Origin: Pseudidiomarina insulisalsae
Lineage (GTDB): Bacteria > Pseudomonadota > Gammaproteobacteria > Enterobacterales > Alteromonadaceae
Assembly (NCBI RefSeq): GCF_003987065.1
Contig: NZ_PIPY01000007.1
Span: 62,001 to 126,000, forward strand
DNA length: 64,000 nucleotides
Reading direction: 5' to 3'
The notes beneath the pieces are model-generated. The model did not search any database, had not been told where the DNA came from, and was given only the letters and a program-made list of their open reading frames with translations. The position numbers were made by a program, and so were the translations under genes. Position 1 is the first letter of the stretch. Each line of letters opens with the position of its first letter. Positions 47,739 through 56,372 of this stretch are shown piece by piece.

Positions 47739-48869
47739 ATGTTCATTACAGCAAATTTCGATAGCGGCAATATTGACGTCATCAGAGCCGACGAGGCAAG
47801 CGACATTGAATTGCAGATCCGCCGCGATCATCAGTCGGACTTTTATCAGTGGTTTCACTTTAAATTGTACGGTGAAGTGGGTACCGAACATGTGATGACC
47901 ATTACCAATGCCGGTGAGTCTGCCTATCCGGACGGTTGGAAAGAATACGCCGCGGTGGCCTCATACGACCGCGAGACCTGGTTTCGGGTCGCAACTGAAT
48001 ACGATGGTAAACAGCTGACTATTCGTCACACCTTAGAGCAGGAAAGCCTCTACTTTGCCTATTTCACGCCGTACTCGTACGAGCGTCACCAGGATCTGGT
48101 CCAGTGGGCACAGCAGTCAAGTCTGGTTGAACACCGTCTGCTGGGGCAGACGCTGGATGGCCGTGACATGAACCTGTTGGTTATTGGCGAGCCAGACGAG
48201 CAGAAACATAAAATTTGGGTGACCGCCCGTCAGCATCCGGGCGAGAGCATGGCGGAATGGTTTGTTGAAGGCTTATTGAGCCGCTTACTTGATGATGAAG
48301 ACGGTACGGCGCGCAAACTGCTGCAAAATAACGTCTTTTACGTCGTCCCGAACATGAATCCAGATGGCAGCGTCCGCGGTCACCTGCGTACCAACGCGGT
48401 CGGTACTAATTTGAACCGCGAATGGGAAACGCCAACGCTGGAAAAGAGCCCCGAGGTTTATTACGTGTTGAATGCAATGCAGGAGACCGGCGTTGATCTT
48501 TACCTGGATATTCATGGCGACGAAAACCTGCCGTATAACTTCCTGGCGGGCTGTGAGGGCGTACCTTGTTATGATGAGCGGCACGAACGTTTAGCTGCGA
48601 CCTTTAAAGAAACCCTGCTGGCAATTACCCCGGAATTTCAGGTCGAGCATGGTTATGAGGTCGATGCACCGGGCGAAGCGAATCTGACCATTGCAAGTAA
48701 CGCAGTTGCACAGCGTTTTAACTGTTTGGCCTTTACTCTGGAAATGCCTTTCAAAGATAATGCCAACTTACCTGATGAAGATTTCGGTTGGTCTGCTAAC
48801 CGCAGTGTACAATTGGGTGCAGATATTGTCAGCGCAGTCTATGCTGTAGCGAATAACTTGCGCGATTAA
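47739..48869 (+). CDS. M14-family (cytosolic-type) carboxypeptidase
   Basis: The protein has 376 residues. A beta-sandwich N-domain (1-125: WFHFKLYGEVGTEHVMTITNA) is typical of M14D/cytosolic carboxypeptidases. Zinc ligands lie in TARQHPGESMAEW (His-x2-Glu) near residue 168 and in LDIHGDE near residue 250. The substrate region is NMNPDGSVRGHLRTNAVGTNLNREW. No signal peptide is present. Related proteins remove glutamate or process peptides. The 3' end forms a hairpin with sequence past the stop. Confidence 0.93.
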   Translation: MFITANFDSGNIDVIRADEASDIELQIRRDHQSDFYQWFHFKLYGEVGTEHVMTITNAGESAYPDGWKEYAAVASYDRETWFRVATEYDGKQLTIRHTLEQESLYFAYFTPYSYERHQDLVQWAQQSSLVEHRLLGQTLDGRDMNLLVIGEPDEQKHKIWVTARQHPGESMAEWFVEGLLSRLLDDEDGTARKLLQNNVFYVVPNMNPDGSVRGHLRTNAVGTNLNREWETPTLEKSPEVYYVLNAMQETGVDLYLDIHGDENLPYNFLAGCEGVPCYDERHERLAATFKETLLAITPEFQVEHGYEVDAPGEANLTIASNAVAQRFNCLAFTLEMPFKDNANLPDEDFGWSANRSVQLGADIVSAVYAVANNLRD

Positions 48870-48882
48870 CCCGCGCAAGTTA
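48854..48882. repeat. Perfect hairpin spanning the M14 carboxypeptidase stop codon
   Basis: TAACTTGCGCG (48854-48864) and CGCGCAAGTTA (48872-48882) form an 11-base-pair stem with a 7-base loop. The TAA stop at 48867-48869 lies in the loop. No T-run follows. Confidence 0.6.
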
Positions 48883-48935
48883 GCTTAAAACTACAATTAC
48901 AATAAATAACGATAACAATTCGCAAGGGGGATACC

Positions 48936-50624
48936 TTGGAAGCGATTAATAATTTTCTGTTGCTGCTGGACAGTTACCTGGGTTCAGCGGTCTATTTTCC
49001 TTATATTTTGCTGGGTGTCGGTATTTTCTTCACCTTGTATCTGGGCTTTCCTCAGGTGCGCTTTTTCAAACACGCCTGGAAAGTGGTCGGCGGTAAGTTT
49101 GATAAAAAAGGCGCGCAGGGCGATACCAGTCACTTCCAGGCCTTATCAACAGCACTTTCCGGCACCGTCGGTACCGGTAACATTGGTGGTGTTGCCTTAG
49201 CAATCTTCCTTGGTGGTCCTGCAGCACTATTCTGGATGTGGGTGACCGCATTCTTAGGCATGACCACGAAGTTTGTTGAGGTGACCCTATCGCACAAGTA
49301 CCGCGTTAAAACTGAAGATGGCTCGATGGCCGGTGGTCCGATGTACTACATGGATCGTCGCCTGAACATGAAATGGCTGGCAGTGATCTTCGCCGTTGCC
49401 ACCATCATCAGTTCCTTTGGTACTGGTAACATGCCGCAAATCAACAACATCGCGCAAAGTATGGAAATGAGCTTCGGCTTTGATCCTATGCTGACCGGTG
49501 GTGTGCTGGCAATCTTACTGGCGATGGTCATTATTGGCGGTATCAAACGTATTGCTGCGGTGACTTCACGCATTGTGCCGATCATGGGTGTGCTGTATGT
49601 CATCGGTGCGCTCAGCGTTATTTTATATAACCTGGATCAAATCGGTCCTTCGTTTGCTGCGATTTTCACTGATGCCTTCACTGGCTCGGCCGCAACCGGT
49701 GGTTTCCTTGGCGCAACCTTTGCTTATGCGTTTAACCGTGGGGTAAACCGCGGTCTGTTCTCTAACGAGGCAGGCCAGGGTTCAGCGCCCATTGCGCATG
49801 CTTCAGCGCGGGCCGATGAGCCGGTCTCTGAAGGTCTGGTGTCAATTCTTGAGCCATTTATTGACACCATCATTGTTTGTACCTTAACCGGTTTGGTGAT
49901 TTTGTCTTCCGGGGTATGGAATGAGAAACACGAAAACGTTTTCTCGCGTACGGATCTTCAGGTCATTGCCGGCAATTACAACGACACCCTTGATGCCGAC
50001 CGTCAGGAACTGTATCACTATCTCAATAACACGGGTGAGAGCTCTATTGAGACTTTCACTGGTACCATTCAGGTGCGCGACGGCGCTGCAGTATCGGATG
50101 GTTATACCATGCTGCATGCGCGCTCTGTAGCTGAGAACGTACGCTTTATCGTCGCCGGTGAAGACCCTTATACCGGTACTTTACGCATCGATAACGGGCG
50201 TTTGGTGAAAGAGGACATTGTCATTGTCGGCGATAGTCTGGTGCACTCTGCGGCACTGACGTCAATTGCCTTCAGCAATGGTTTCCTTGGCGACGCGGGC
50301 GAGTACATTGTCCCTATCAGCCTGATGCTGTTTGCTTTCTCGACGGCCATCGCCTGGTCGTATTATGGTGACCGTGCGGTGGTGTACCTGTTCGGACAAA
50401 AGGGCGTGATGCCATACCGGATTATTTATGTGGCCGGCTTCTTCGTTGCTTCATTCGCCGACACAACGCTGGTTTGGACCTTGTCCTATGTTGCCATAGT
50501 GCTGATGACGCTCCCGAACTTACTTGGGATCATGTTATTGCGCCGTGAAATGAAAGATACGGTGAAAGCCTACTGGCAGGATTTCGATGCCGAGCAGGCG
50601 AAACGCAAAGAATCTGAGCAGTAA
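48936..50624 (+). CDS. AGCS-family alanine/glycine:cation symporter
   Basis: The protein has 562 residues and about ten membrane segments. Family motifs are visible: [34 protein letters not shown] (residues 73-107) and [23 protein letters not shown] near 267-289. A soluble insertion of about 110 residues (around 335-445: [17 protein letters not shown] to [10 protein letters not shown]) interrupts the transporter and makes it longer than the usual 450-500. The start is TTG with AAGGGGG upstream. It imports alanine or glycine with sodium. Confidence 0.95.
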   Translation: MEAINNFLLLLDSYLGSAVYFPYILLGVGIFFTLYLGFPQVRFFKHAWKVVGGKFDKKGAQGDTSHFQALSTALSGTVGTGNIGGVALAIFLGGPAALFWMWVTAFLGMTTKFVEVTLSHKYRVKTEDGSMAGGPMYYMDRRLNMKWLAVIFAVATIISSFGTGNMPQINNIAQSMEMSFGFDPMLTGGVLAILLAMVIIGGIKRIAAVTSRIVPIMGVLYVIGALSVILYNLDQIGPSFAAIFTDAFTGSAATGGFLGATFAYAFNRGVNRGLFSNEAGQGSAPIAHASARADEPVSEGLVSILEPFIDTIIVCTLTGLVILSSGVWNEKHENVFSRTDLQVIAGNYNDTLDADRQELYHYLNNTGESSIETFTGTIQVRDGAAVSDGYTMLHARSVAENVRFIVAGEDPYTGTLRIDNGRLVKEDIVIVGDSLVHSAALTSIAFSNGFLGDAGEYIVPISLMLFAFSTAIAWSYYGDRAVVYLFGQKGVMPYRIIYVAGFFVASFADTTLVWTLSYVAIVLMTLPNLLGIMLLRREMKDTVKAYWQDFDAEQAKRKESEQ

Positions 50625-50646
50625 TAAAATCTCAAGGTTTTATTTA

Positions 50647-50675
50647 AAGAACCCGCCGAAGTGCGGGTTCTTTTT
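50647..50675 (+). terminator. Rho-independent terminator after the AGCS symporter gene
   Basis: A 10-base-pair stem (AAGAACCCGC with GCGGGTTCTT) with a 6-base loop is followed by a T-run. Confidence 0.93.
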
Positions 50676-50696
50676 ATTGTGGGCCTTGATCAACGC

Positions 50697-50724
50697 TTGA
50701 ATTTACCGCTGAAACCCTTATATT
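50697..50724 (+). promoter_or_regulatory. Promoter upstream of the zinc-ribbon gene
   Basis: TTGAAT (50697-50702) and TATATT (50719-50724) are 16 bases apart, about 33 bases before the ATG at 50757. It may drive the whole run from the zinc-ribbon gene to prc. Confidence 0.6.
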
Positions 50725-50756
50725 GCTTAGTCTGATGTAAGAACTGAGAGGAACTG

Positions 50757-51083
50757 ATGGCACTAATAAAATGCCCCTCCTGTAATAAACGTACCTCCGA
50801 TAAAGCGAAGCAATGTCCGCACTGCGATTACGTGCTTGCGGGGCGCTCCAAGGATGATCTTGAGCGGGAACAGGAACGTGCCCGGCAACGGCGCAAAGAG
50901 AAGCTGTTGAGTCAATCGATGTTAGCCTTGTTAATTGCTATTGCCGCCTTCGCTTACATATTTCTTGAACAGCCTGCAGAAGATACCTGGTATGCTAAAG
51001 TCAGTTATAGTCTGTTGTTTTTAGGCTTGCTGTGGTTCCTGGTGAATCGTGTGCGGTTAATTTTTAATAAGCGGGAACGTTAA
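50757..51083 (+). CDS. Zinc-ribbon membrane protein
   Basis: The protein has 108 residues. The N-terminal zinc ribbon is ALIKCPSCNKRTSDKAKQCPHCDY (Cys6, Cys9, Cys20 and Cys23). A charged coiled-coil stretch (LEREQERARQRRKEK) and two membrane segments (about residues 52-72 and 82-98) follow. No specific family is recognised. The stop shares one base with the next start (TAATG), so it is coupled to the DUF1315 gene. Confidence 0.85.
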   Translation: MALIKCPSCNKRTSDKAKQCPHCDYVLAGRSKDDLEREQERARQRRKEKLLSQSMLALLIAIAAFAYIFLEQPAEDTWYAKVSYSLLFLGLLWFLVNRVRLIFNKRER

Positions 51084-51373
51084 TGCAGTTCGAAGATTTA
51101 CTCGCTAGTATTACCCCTGAAACCTATGCCCGACTGGTCACCGCGGTAGAAACCGGACGCTGGCCTGACGGCGTGGCCCTGAGTGCAGAGCAAAAAGAGA
51201 ATACCATCCAGTTAGTGATGGCCTATCAGGCCAAATACTGCCCCTCGGATGAACCCTTCCGGGTGGGCGCTGACGGCCTCCTGGTGACCCGTAGTAAACG
51301 GGAAATGAAAGCCAGTTTTGGCAATTCGAACGACACCATCGCCACATTTTCCCTGAACAATAACGAGTCTTAA
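51083..51373 (+). CDS. YeaC/DUF1315-family protein
   Basis: The protein has 96 residues. The segment MQFEDLLASITPETYARLVTAVETGRWPDG and the central VMAYQAKYCPSDEPFRVG match the DUF1315 (YeaC) family. Family function is unknown. It sits in the run zinc ribbon - YeaC-like - MsrC, with a single-base overlap upstream and a 5-base gap downstream. Confidence 0.85.
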   Translation: MQFEDLLASITPETYARLVTAVETGRWPDGVALSAEQKENTIQLVMAYQAKYCPSDEPFRVGADGLLVTRSKREMKASFGNSNDTIATFSLNNNES

Positions 51374-51378
51374 AGAGT

Positions 51379-51858
51379 ATGGCAGATACGGATTATTCTT
51401 TGCTGATAGCCCAGGCTGAAGCAATTACCAGCGGCGAAACTGATCTTATCGCCAATTTAAGCAACCTTTCGGCGCTGGTTTACGATACGCTTGAGGATGT
51501 AAACTGGGTGGGGTTTTATCTGACCCGGGCGCCTGAAACGCTGGTATTAGGCCCGTTTCAGGGCAAAGTCGCCTGTTTGCGCATTGATTTTGGTAAAGGC
51601 GTATGCGGTACAGCCGCGGCGCAGCGTACCACGCAACGCGTGCATGATGTCCACGACTTCCCCGGTCATATCGCCTGTGACAGTGCGTCAAATTCGGAAG
51701 TGGTGGTGCCGCTGATTGTCAACGATGAGGTGGTGGGCGTATTTGATCTCGACAGCCCGACCGTCGGTCGTTTTAGCGAGCAAGACGCCGATGGTTTAAG
51801 TAAACTGGGTCGCTTTATTGAAACCCTTAACTGGTCTGGCTTTGGCAATGTACAGTGA
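51379..51858 (+). CDS. msrC: Free methionine-(R)-sulfoxide reductase (GAF domain)
   Basis: The protein has 159 residues and a single GAF domain. The three Cys of fRMsr enzymes are visible: QGKVACLRI, GVCGTAA and HIACDSAS. NWVGFYLTR and VFDLDSPTVGRFSEQD are further conserved family segments. It reduces free Met-R-sulfoxide using thioredoxin, whose reductase is encoded elsewhere in the window. In E. coli the homologue yebR lies next to proQ and prc, as here, but an extra gene is inserted here. Confidence 0.95.
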   Translation: MADTDYSLLIAQAEAITSGETDLIANLSNLSALVYDTLEDVNWVGFYLTRAPETLVLGPFQGKVACLRIDFGKGVCGTAAAQRTTQRVHDVHDFPGHIACDSASNSEVVVPLIVNDEVVGVFDLDSPTVGRFSEQDADGLSKLGRFIETLNWSGFGNVQ

Positions 51859-52138
51859 ATTCGATATTCATGCCTATCTGGTCAGTTACCGTGATATGGC
51901 GTTTTTTGAAGACGATGCCGATGAAGCTGCCGATCAGTTAAATGAGCTTTTGCATTATATTCATCAATACAGTGATGAAGATGATACCCTTGATGTTTTA
52001 GAAGAAGTCGTACGCCGCACACTCTATGAGTGGATAGAAAATCCCGAGTTATTGGCTCTTGATAGTGAGGAAATGCAGGCGTACATAATGGAGCAATTAG
52101 CTGACGCCCGTCAGCAGGAAAGCGATGATGATGAGTGA
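51848..52138 (+). CDS. Unrecognised acidic small protein between msrC and proQ
   Basis: The protein has 96 residues and is very acidic (stretches FFEDDADEAAD, QYSDEDD, QESDDDE), and is mostly predicted helical, with no signal or membrane segment. The start overlaps msrC by 11 bases and the end overlaps proQ by 14 bases, so it is coupled on both sides and very probably expressed. I do not recognise a family. The acidic character could suit binding to a basic protein such as ProQ, which has a Lys/Arg-rich linker. That is speculation based on adjacency. Confidence 0.7.
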   Translation: MYSEFDIHAYLVSYRDMAFFEDDADEAADQLNELLHYIHQYSDEDDTLDVLEEVVRRTLYEWIENPELLALDSEEMQAYIMEQLADARQQESDDDE

Positions 52139-52784
52139 AGTAAAAAAATTGACGAATAATAAAGAAGTTTTAGCTTACCTGGCAGAGAAGTTTCCTGCTT
52201 GTTTTTCACTCGAGGGCGATGCTAAGCCATTAAAGATTGGCATCTTCGAAGAACTTGCACAACGTCTGGATGATGACGAAGCGGTAAGTAAGACACGCTT
52301 GCGTACCGCGCTGCGTCATTATACAAATTCATGGCGATATCTGCGGGCAATGAAGGCCGGCGGGCAGCGCGTCGATCTGGACGGTAACGAAGTTGCGCCA
52401 GTTGAAGAAGAGCACCAGACGCATGCTGCTGAAGCCTTATCTGCATCACAGGCGGTTGCCGCCGAACGCAAGAAAAAAGCTCAGGCCGCGCAACGTAAAG
52501 AGACCGCGAAAAGTGCGCGGCCTAGCGGCAAAAAAGCTCCAACGGGCAAGGTGAAAGCGAAAACGAAAAGCGACCGTCCGACTAGCAAGCGCGCGCGCCC
52601 ACAGTTACAGGCAGCAAGCGACGCGCAACTGGCAGTCGGCCAGAAAGTACAGGTAAAAGCCGGCAAGCAGCCGGTTCCGGGCGAGATCGTTGAGCGCGAC
52701 CGCAACGATGTGGTGGTGCAACTTCACAACGGTTTGACGGTCAAAGTGGCTACTGATGCCATTTTTATTGCTAAGCAGGAGTAG
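52125..52784 (+). CDS. proQ: RNA chaperone ProQ
   Basis: The protein has 219 residues. The N-terminal FinO/ProQ domain (residues 10-115) includes EVLAYLAEKFPACFSLEG, KPLKIGIFEELAQRL and SWRYLRAMKAGGQRVDLDG. A Lys/Ala-rich basic linker (about 125-165) and a C-terminal SH3-like domain (GQKVQVKAGKQPVPGEIVERDRNDVVVQL) follow. ProQ binds structured sRNAs and mRNAs. Three ATG codons in a row begin the gene; the first has AGGA 5 bases upstream. prc follows after 4 bases, as in E. coli. Confidence 0.97.
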   Translation: MMMSEVKKLTNNKEVLAYLAEKFPACFSLEGDAKPLKIGIFEELAQRLDDDEAVSKTRLRTALRHYTNSWRYLRAMKAGGQRVDLDGNEVAPVEEEHQTHAAEALSASQAVAAERKKKAQAAQRKETAKSARPSGKKAPTGKVKAKTKSDRPTSKRARPQLQAASDAQLAVGQKVQVKAGKQPVPGEIVERDRNDVVVQLHNGLTVKVATDAIFIAKQE

Positions 52785-52788
52785 AGGC

Positions 52789-54852
52789 ATGACGACATTA
52801 ACGTTCAAGAAGCTTGCCCTTGCGGTTACCCTCAGTTTTAGTGTCACGGCGGCAAGTTACGCAGTACCGCCAGCGCACGATCTGAGCGAGCTGCCAGAGC
52901 TGAAACAGGAAGATCAGCATAGTGTTGTCAGCCAACGCGTGACCACGTATTTTACCCGTTATCATTTTAAGAATATGGAACTTGATAACGATCTTTCTGA
53001 GCGCATTCTTGACCGTTATCTGGAAATGATCGATTTCAACAAGATGTTTTTGTTGCAAAGTGACGTCGAGCAGGCTGCCGAATATAAGCACCTGTTCGAC
53101 GACATGATTCATTCCGGCAAGCTGACGCCAGCGTACGCACTGTTCGAAACCGCATTACAACGCAATTTTCAACGTTACGAGTATGCCCTGAGCCTGCTTG
53201 ATGAAGAACAACCCTTTGATTTTACCGTTGCCGGCGATCGCTACCATTACGACCGTGAAGATGCCAAGTGGGCCAGCTCAACCGCTGAGCTTGATGAGCT
53301 ATGGCGCCAACGGGTGAAATATGACGCGCTGAACCTGACCATGACCGGCAAAGAGTGGCCGGAAGTCGTTGAGACGCTATCCAAGCGTTACAATAATGCT
53401 TTGAAACGCCTGACGCAGACGAATAGCGAAGATGTTTTCCAAACCGTAATGAATGCCTTTGCCAGAAGCGTTGAAGCCCATACCAGTTATTTATCACCAA
53501 GTAACTCTGAGCGCTTTGAGCAGAACATGAACCTGTCGCTTGAAGGCATCGGTGCCGTGTTGCAATCGGAATACGATTACACAGTGATCCGCAGTCTGGT
53601 TCCCGGTGGTCCAGCCGATAAAAGCGGTGAGATAGCACCGGATGATCGCATTGTCGGGGTTGCGCAAGGTGAGGGCGAGCTTGTCGACTTTGTTGATATT
53701 ATCGGTTGGCGCCTTGACGAAGTCGTTGAGCTGATTAAAGGGCCGAAAGGCTCCACCGTACAATTACAGGTACTTAAAGCTGACCAGCCGGCCAGCGCCA
53801 AGCCGAGTATTGTGCGCATTGTGCGTGACGAAGTGAAACTCGAAGATCGCGCCGCCAAAATTGATATCAAAACCATGGAAGAAGGGCCATACAAAGGCCG
53901 CACCCTGGGCGTGATTACCGTGCCAAGCTTCTATCATAACGTCAGCGAAGATGTAAAAAATCTGATTGCCGAGGCACAAGTTGCGAACGCTGAGGGTATT
54001 GTGATGGACTTGCGCACCAACGGTGGTGGCAGTCTGCAGGAAGCAATCCGCCTGACCGGTTTATTCATCGATTCCGGCCCGGTGGTGCAGGTCGCCGATG
54101 GTAGTGGGCGCCATGAGGTCAACGGCGATCGCGATAATGAAACCTTCTACAACGGGCCGCTAGTTGTCATGGTCGATCGCTACAGCGCTTCGGCTTCTGA
54201 GATATTTGCGGCAGCACTGCAGGATTATGAACGTGCGTTGATCGTCGGTGAGAATACCTACGGCAAAGGTACGGTACAGCAGCACCGTGGCCTGGAGCGG
54301 CGTTTTGACTTCTTTGATGAAGCCCTGGGCAGTGTGCAATATACCATCGCTAAGTTCTACCGTATTAATGGCGGCAGCACTCAGTTACGGGGCGTCGCGC
54401 CTGATATCACATTTCCTACGGTCACCGACAATGAAGAATTTGGTGAGAGCAGCCTGGAAAATGCCTTACCCTGGGACAAGCTTGATACCGCTGATTTCAA
54501 ACCTGTGGACCTGATTGCCAGCGACAAGCTACAAAAACTACGTGAGCTTAGCGAGAAAAATGTCGCCGAAAACCCTGAGTTCACTTATGTTCTGGAAGAT
54601 GCCGCTGAGTATCAGAAAGAAAAAGCGAAGTCATGGGTCAGTCTGGTGTTGGCTGAACGTGAAACTGAACAGCAGGCGGACGAAGCGCAGCGTCTGGCAC
54701 GAACTAATGAGCGCCTGGTACGTGCCGGGTTTGACCCGGTGGAGAAACTAGAAGATGTACCGGAAGCCTTTGAACAGCCAGATCCTTACCTGAATGAAAC
54801 ACTGGTACTTAGTTTCGAGCTTATCGATACCATGAAGATTGCGATGCAGTAA
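52789..54852 (+). CDS. prc: Tail-specific periplasmic protease Prc (S41)
   Basis: The protein has 687 residues. A signal peptide (KLALAVTLSFSVTAASYA) ends near residue 25. A PDZ domain is centred on SLVPGGPADKSGEIAPDDRIVGV. The S41 catalytic Ser468 lies in YSASASEIFAAALQDY and the general base Lys493 in YGKGTVQ, 25 residues later, as in E. coli Prc. The C-terminal helical domain extends to the end. It processes FtsI and degrades tagged periplasmic proteins. A strong terminator follows. Confidence 0.97.
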   Translation: MTTLTFKKLALAVTLSFSVTAASYAVPPAHDLSELPELKQEDQHSVVSQRVTTYFTRYHFKNMELDNDLSERILDRYLEMIDFNKMFLLQSDVEQAAEYKHLFDDMIHSGKLTPAYALFETALQRNFQRYEYALSLLDEEQPFDFTVAGDRYHYDREDAKWASSTAELDELWRQRVKYDALNLTMTGKEWPEVVETLSKRYNNALKRLTQTNSEDVFQTVMNAFARSVEAHTSYLSPSNSERFEQNMNLSLEGIGAVLQSEYDYTVIRSLVPGGPADKSGEIAPDDRIVGVAQGEGELVDFVDIIGWRLDEVVELIKGPKGSTVQLQVLKADQPASAKPSIVRIVRDEVKLEDRAAKIDIKTMEEGPYKGRTLGVITVPSFYHNVSEDVKNLIAEAQVANAEGIVMDLRTNGGGSLQEAIRLTGLFIDSGPVVQVADGSGRHEVNGDRDNETFYNGPLVVMVDRYSASASEIFAAALQDYERALIVGENTYGKGTVQQHRGLERRFDFFDEALGSVQYTIAKFYRINGGSTQLRGVAPDITFPTVTDNEEFGESSLENALPWDKLDTADFKPVDLIASDKLQKLRELSEKNVAENPEFTYVLEDAAEYQKEKAKSWVSLVLAERETEQQADEAQRLARTNERLVRAGFDPVEKLEDVPEAFEQPDPYLNETLVLSFELIDTMKIAMQ

Positions 54853-54870
54853 CGCATCGCGGTAACCAAG

Positions 54871-54894
54871 AAAGCCGCCCCAGGCGGCTTTTTT
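54871..54894 (+). terminator. Rho-independent terminator after prc
   Basis: A 9-base-pair stem (AAAGCCGCC with GGCGGCTTT) with a short loop is followed by more T residues. Confidence 0.93.
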
Positions 54895-54943
54895 GTGGGG
54901 TACGCCCCGTACATAATAATAATAAACAACGGAACACTTGGTT

Positions 54944-56326
54944 ATGAAAGTTCAAAAAGCAATCGCCAGTCGCTGGTCCAGCCGAATGGCTTTTATTCTT
55001 GCCTCCACCGCGGCCGCAGTAGGGCTTGGTAATATCTGGAAATTCCCTTATATCACCGGCGAAAACGGCGGTGGCGCCTTCGTTCTGGTCTATTTGCTTT
55101 GTATTGCGATTATTGGCGTGCCTATTATGATGGCGGAAATCGTCATTGGCCGCCGCGGGCGGCATAGCCCGGGTATCGCTGCGCGCGAAGTGGCAAAAGA
55201 ATCCGGACGCAGTTCCGTATGGCAGATTACCGGCTGGGTTGGCATGGCCACCGGTTTCTTGGTACTAAGCTTTTATGCGGTCATTGCCGGCTGGGCCACC
55301 GCTTATGTGTTTGAGTCCGCCAGCGGACATTTTGCTGGTCAGAGCGTTGCTTCTATCGGGGCATTGTTCGGCGATCTGGTAAGCTCGCCTGAGCGTCTGT
55401 CCTTTTGGCATGCAGTGGTATTGATGGCGGTGATTCTGGTCGTCGGCCGGGGCCTGAAAGATGGTCTGGAACGCGCGGTACGCTGGATGTTGCCAGCCAT
55501 GGTCGTATTACTCCTCCTGATCGCAATCTACGCAGCAATGATCGGCGACTTTGGCGCGGCCGTGAGCTTTATGTTCGCACCGAACTTTTCTGATCTGACC
55601 ATCAACGGTGTCTTACTGGCATTAGGCCATGCGTTTTTCTCATTAGGTCTGGCCTCGGGTGTGGTCATTATGTACGGCGCCTACCTGCCACGTGAAACCT
55701 CTATTGTGCAGACCACTCTTTGGGTGGCGCTGGCTGACACGCTGGTCGCTTTACTTGCCGGCTTTGCCATTTTCCCCATCGTCTTCGGTAGTCATTTAAC
55801 GCCGGAAGCCGGTCCCGGACTCATTTTCCAGACCTTGCCGGTCGCCTTTAGTACGATGCCCGGCGGCGTATTCATCGGTACTGCTTTCTTTGTCATGCTG
55901 GTCATTGCTGCCTTTACGTCGGCCATTGCAATGATCGAATCTGCAGTGGCGTTTTTACAGGAAAAATTCGAGTGGGGCCGCTGGCGTGCTACTATCATCG
56001 CAGTGTTGATTTTGTGGTTGTTGGGACAGGTCACTATTTACTCATTTACCGGTGCCAGCTGGACCCAGATTAATCTTGCGGTACCAGGTAAAACCCTGGC
56101 CAGTTGGTTTGATGTGATTGACTACGCCACAGGTTCGATTTTGTTGCCATTAGGTGGCTTGTTGCTGGCGATATTTAGCGGTTGGGTGATGGCGCGTTCA
56201 GCAAGTCAGGACGAGCTCGATACGCGCCCCGGCGTTTACCGGCTCTGGTTAACTATGGTGCGTTGGGTCGCGCCACTGATAATCGTCATTATCTTTTTGC
56301 AACTGATCGGTGTGCTGCAGTTCTAA
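54944..56326 (+). CDS. NSS-family sodium-dependent transporter
   Basis: The protein has 460 residues and about twelve hydrophobic segments. The family signature SSRMAFILASTAAAVGLGNIWKFPYITGENGGGAF is at residues 11-46, with the sodium-site segment AAVGLGN. SLGLASGVVIMYGAYLP corresponds to TM6/7 and TSAIAMIESAVAFLQE to TM8. It is a LeuT-like amino acid or compatible-solute importer; the substrate is not determinable. ATG 54944 follows TTG 54938 by two codons. An NhaC-type antiporter gene follows about 46 bases later. Confidence 0.94.
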   Translation: MKVQKAIASRWSSRMAFILASTAAAVGLGNIWKFPYITGENGGGAFVLVYLLCIAIIGVPIMMAEIVIGRRGRHSPGIAAREVAKESGRSSVWQITGWVGMATGFLVLSFYAVIAGWATAYVFESASGHFAGQSVASIGALFGDLVSSPERLSFWHAVVLMAVILVVGRGLKDGLERAVRWMLPAMVVLLLLIAIYAAMIGDFGAAVSFMFAPNFSDLTINGVLLALGHAFFSLGLASGVVIMYGAYLPRETSIVQTTLWVALADTLVALLAGFAIFPIVFGSHLTPEAGPGLIFQTLPVAFSTMPGGVFIGTAFFVMLVIAAFTSAIAMIESAVAFLQEKFEWGRWRATIIAVLILWLLGQVTIYSFTGASWTQINLAVPGKTLASWFDVIDYATGSILLPLGGLLLAIFSGWVMARSASQDELDTRPGVYRLWLTMVRWVAPLIIVIIFLQLIGVLQF

Positions 56327-56372
56327 TCGGGCCGGTTAAGTATTCAGAATTACTAAGCTTGAGAATTTAATT

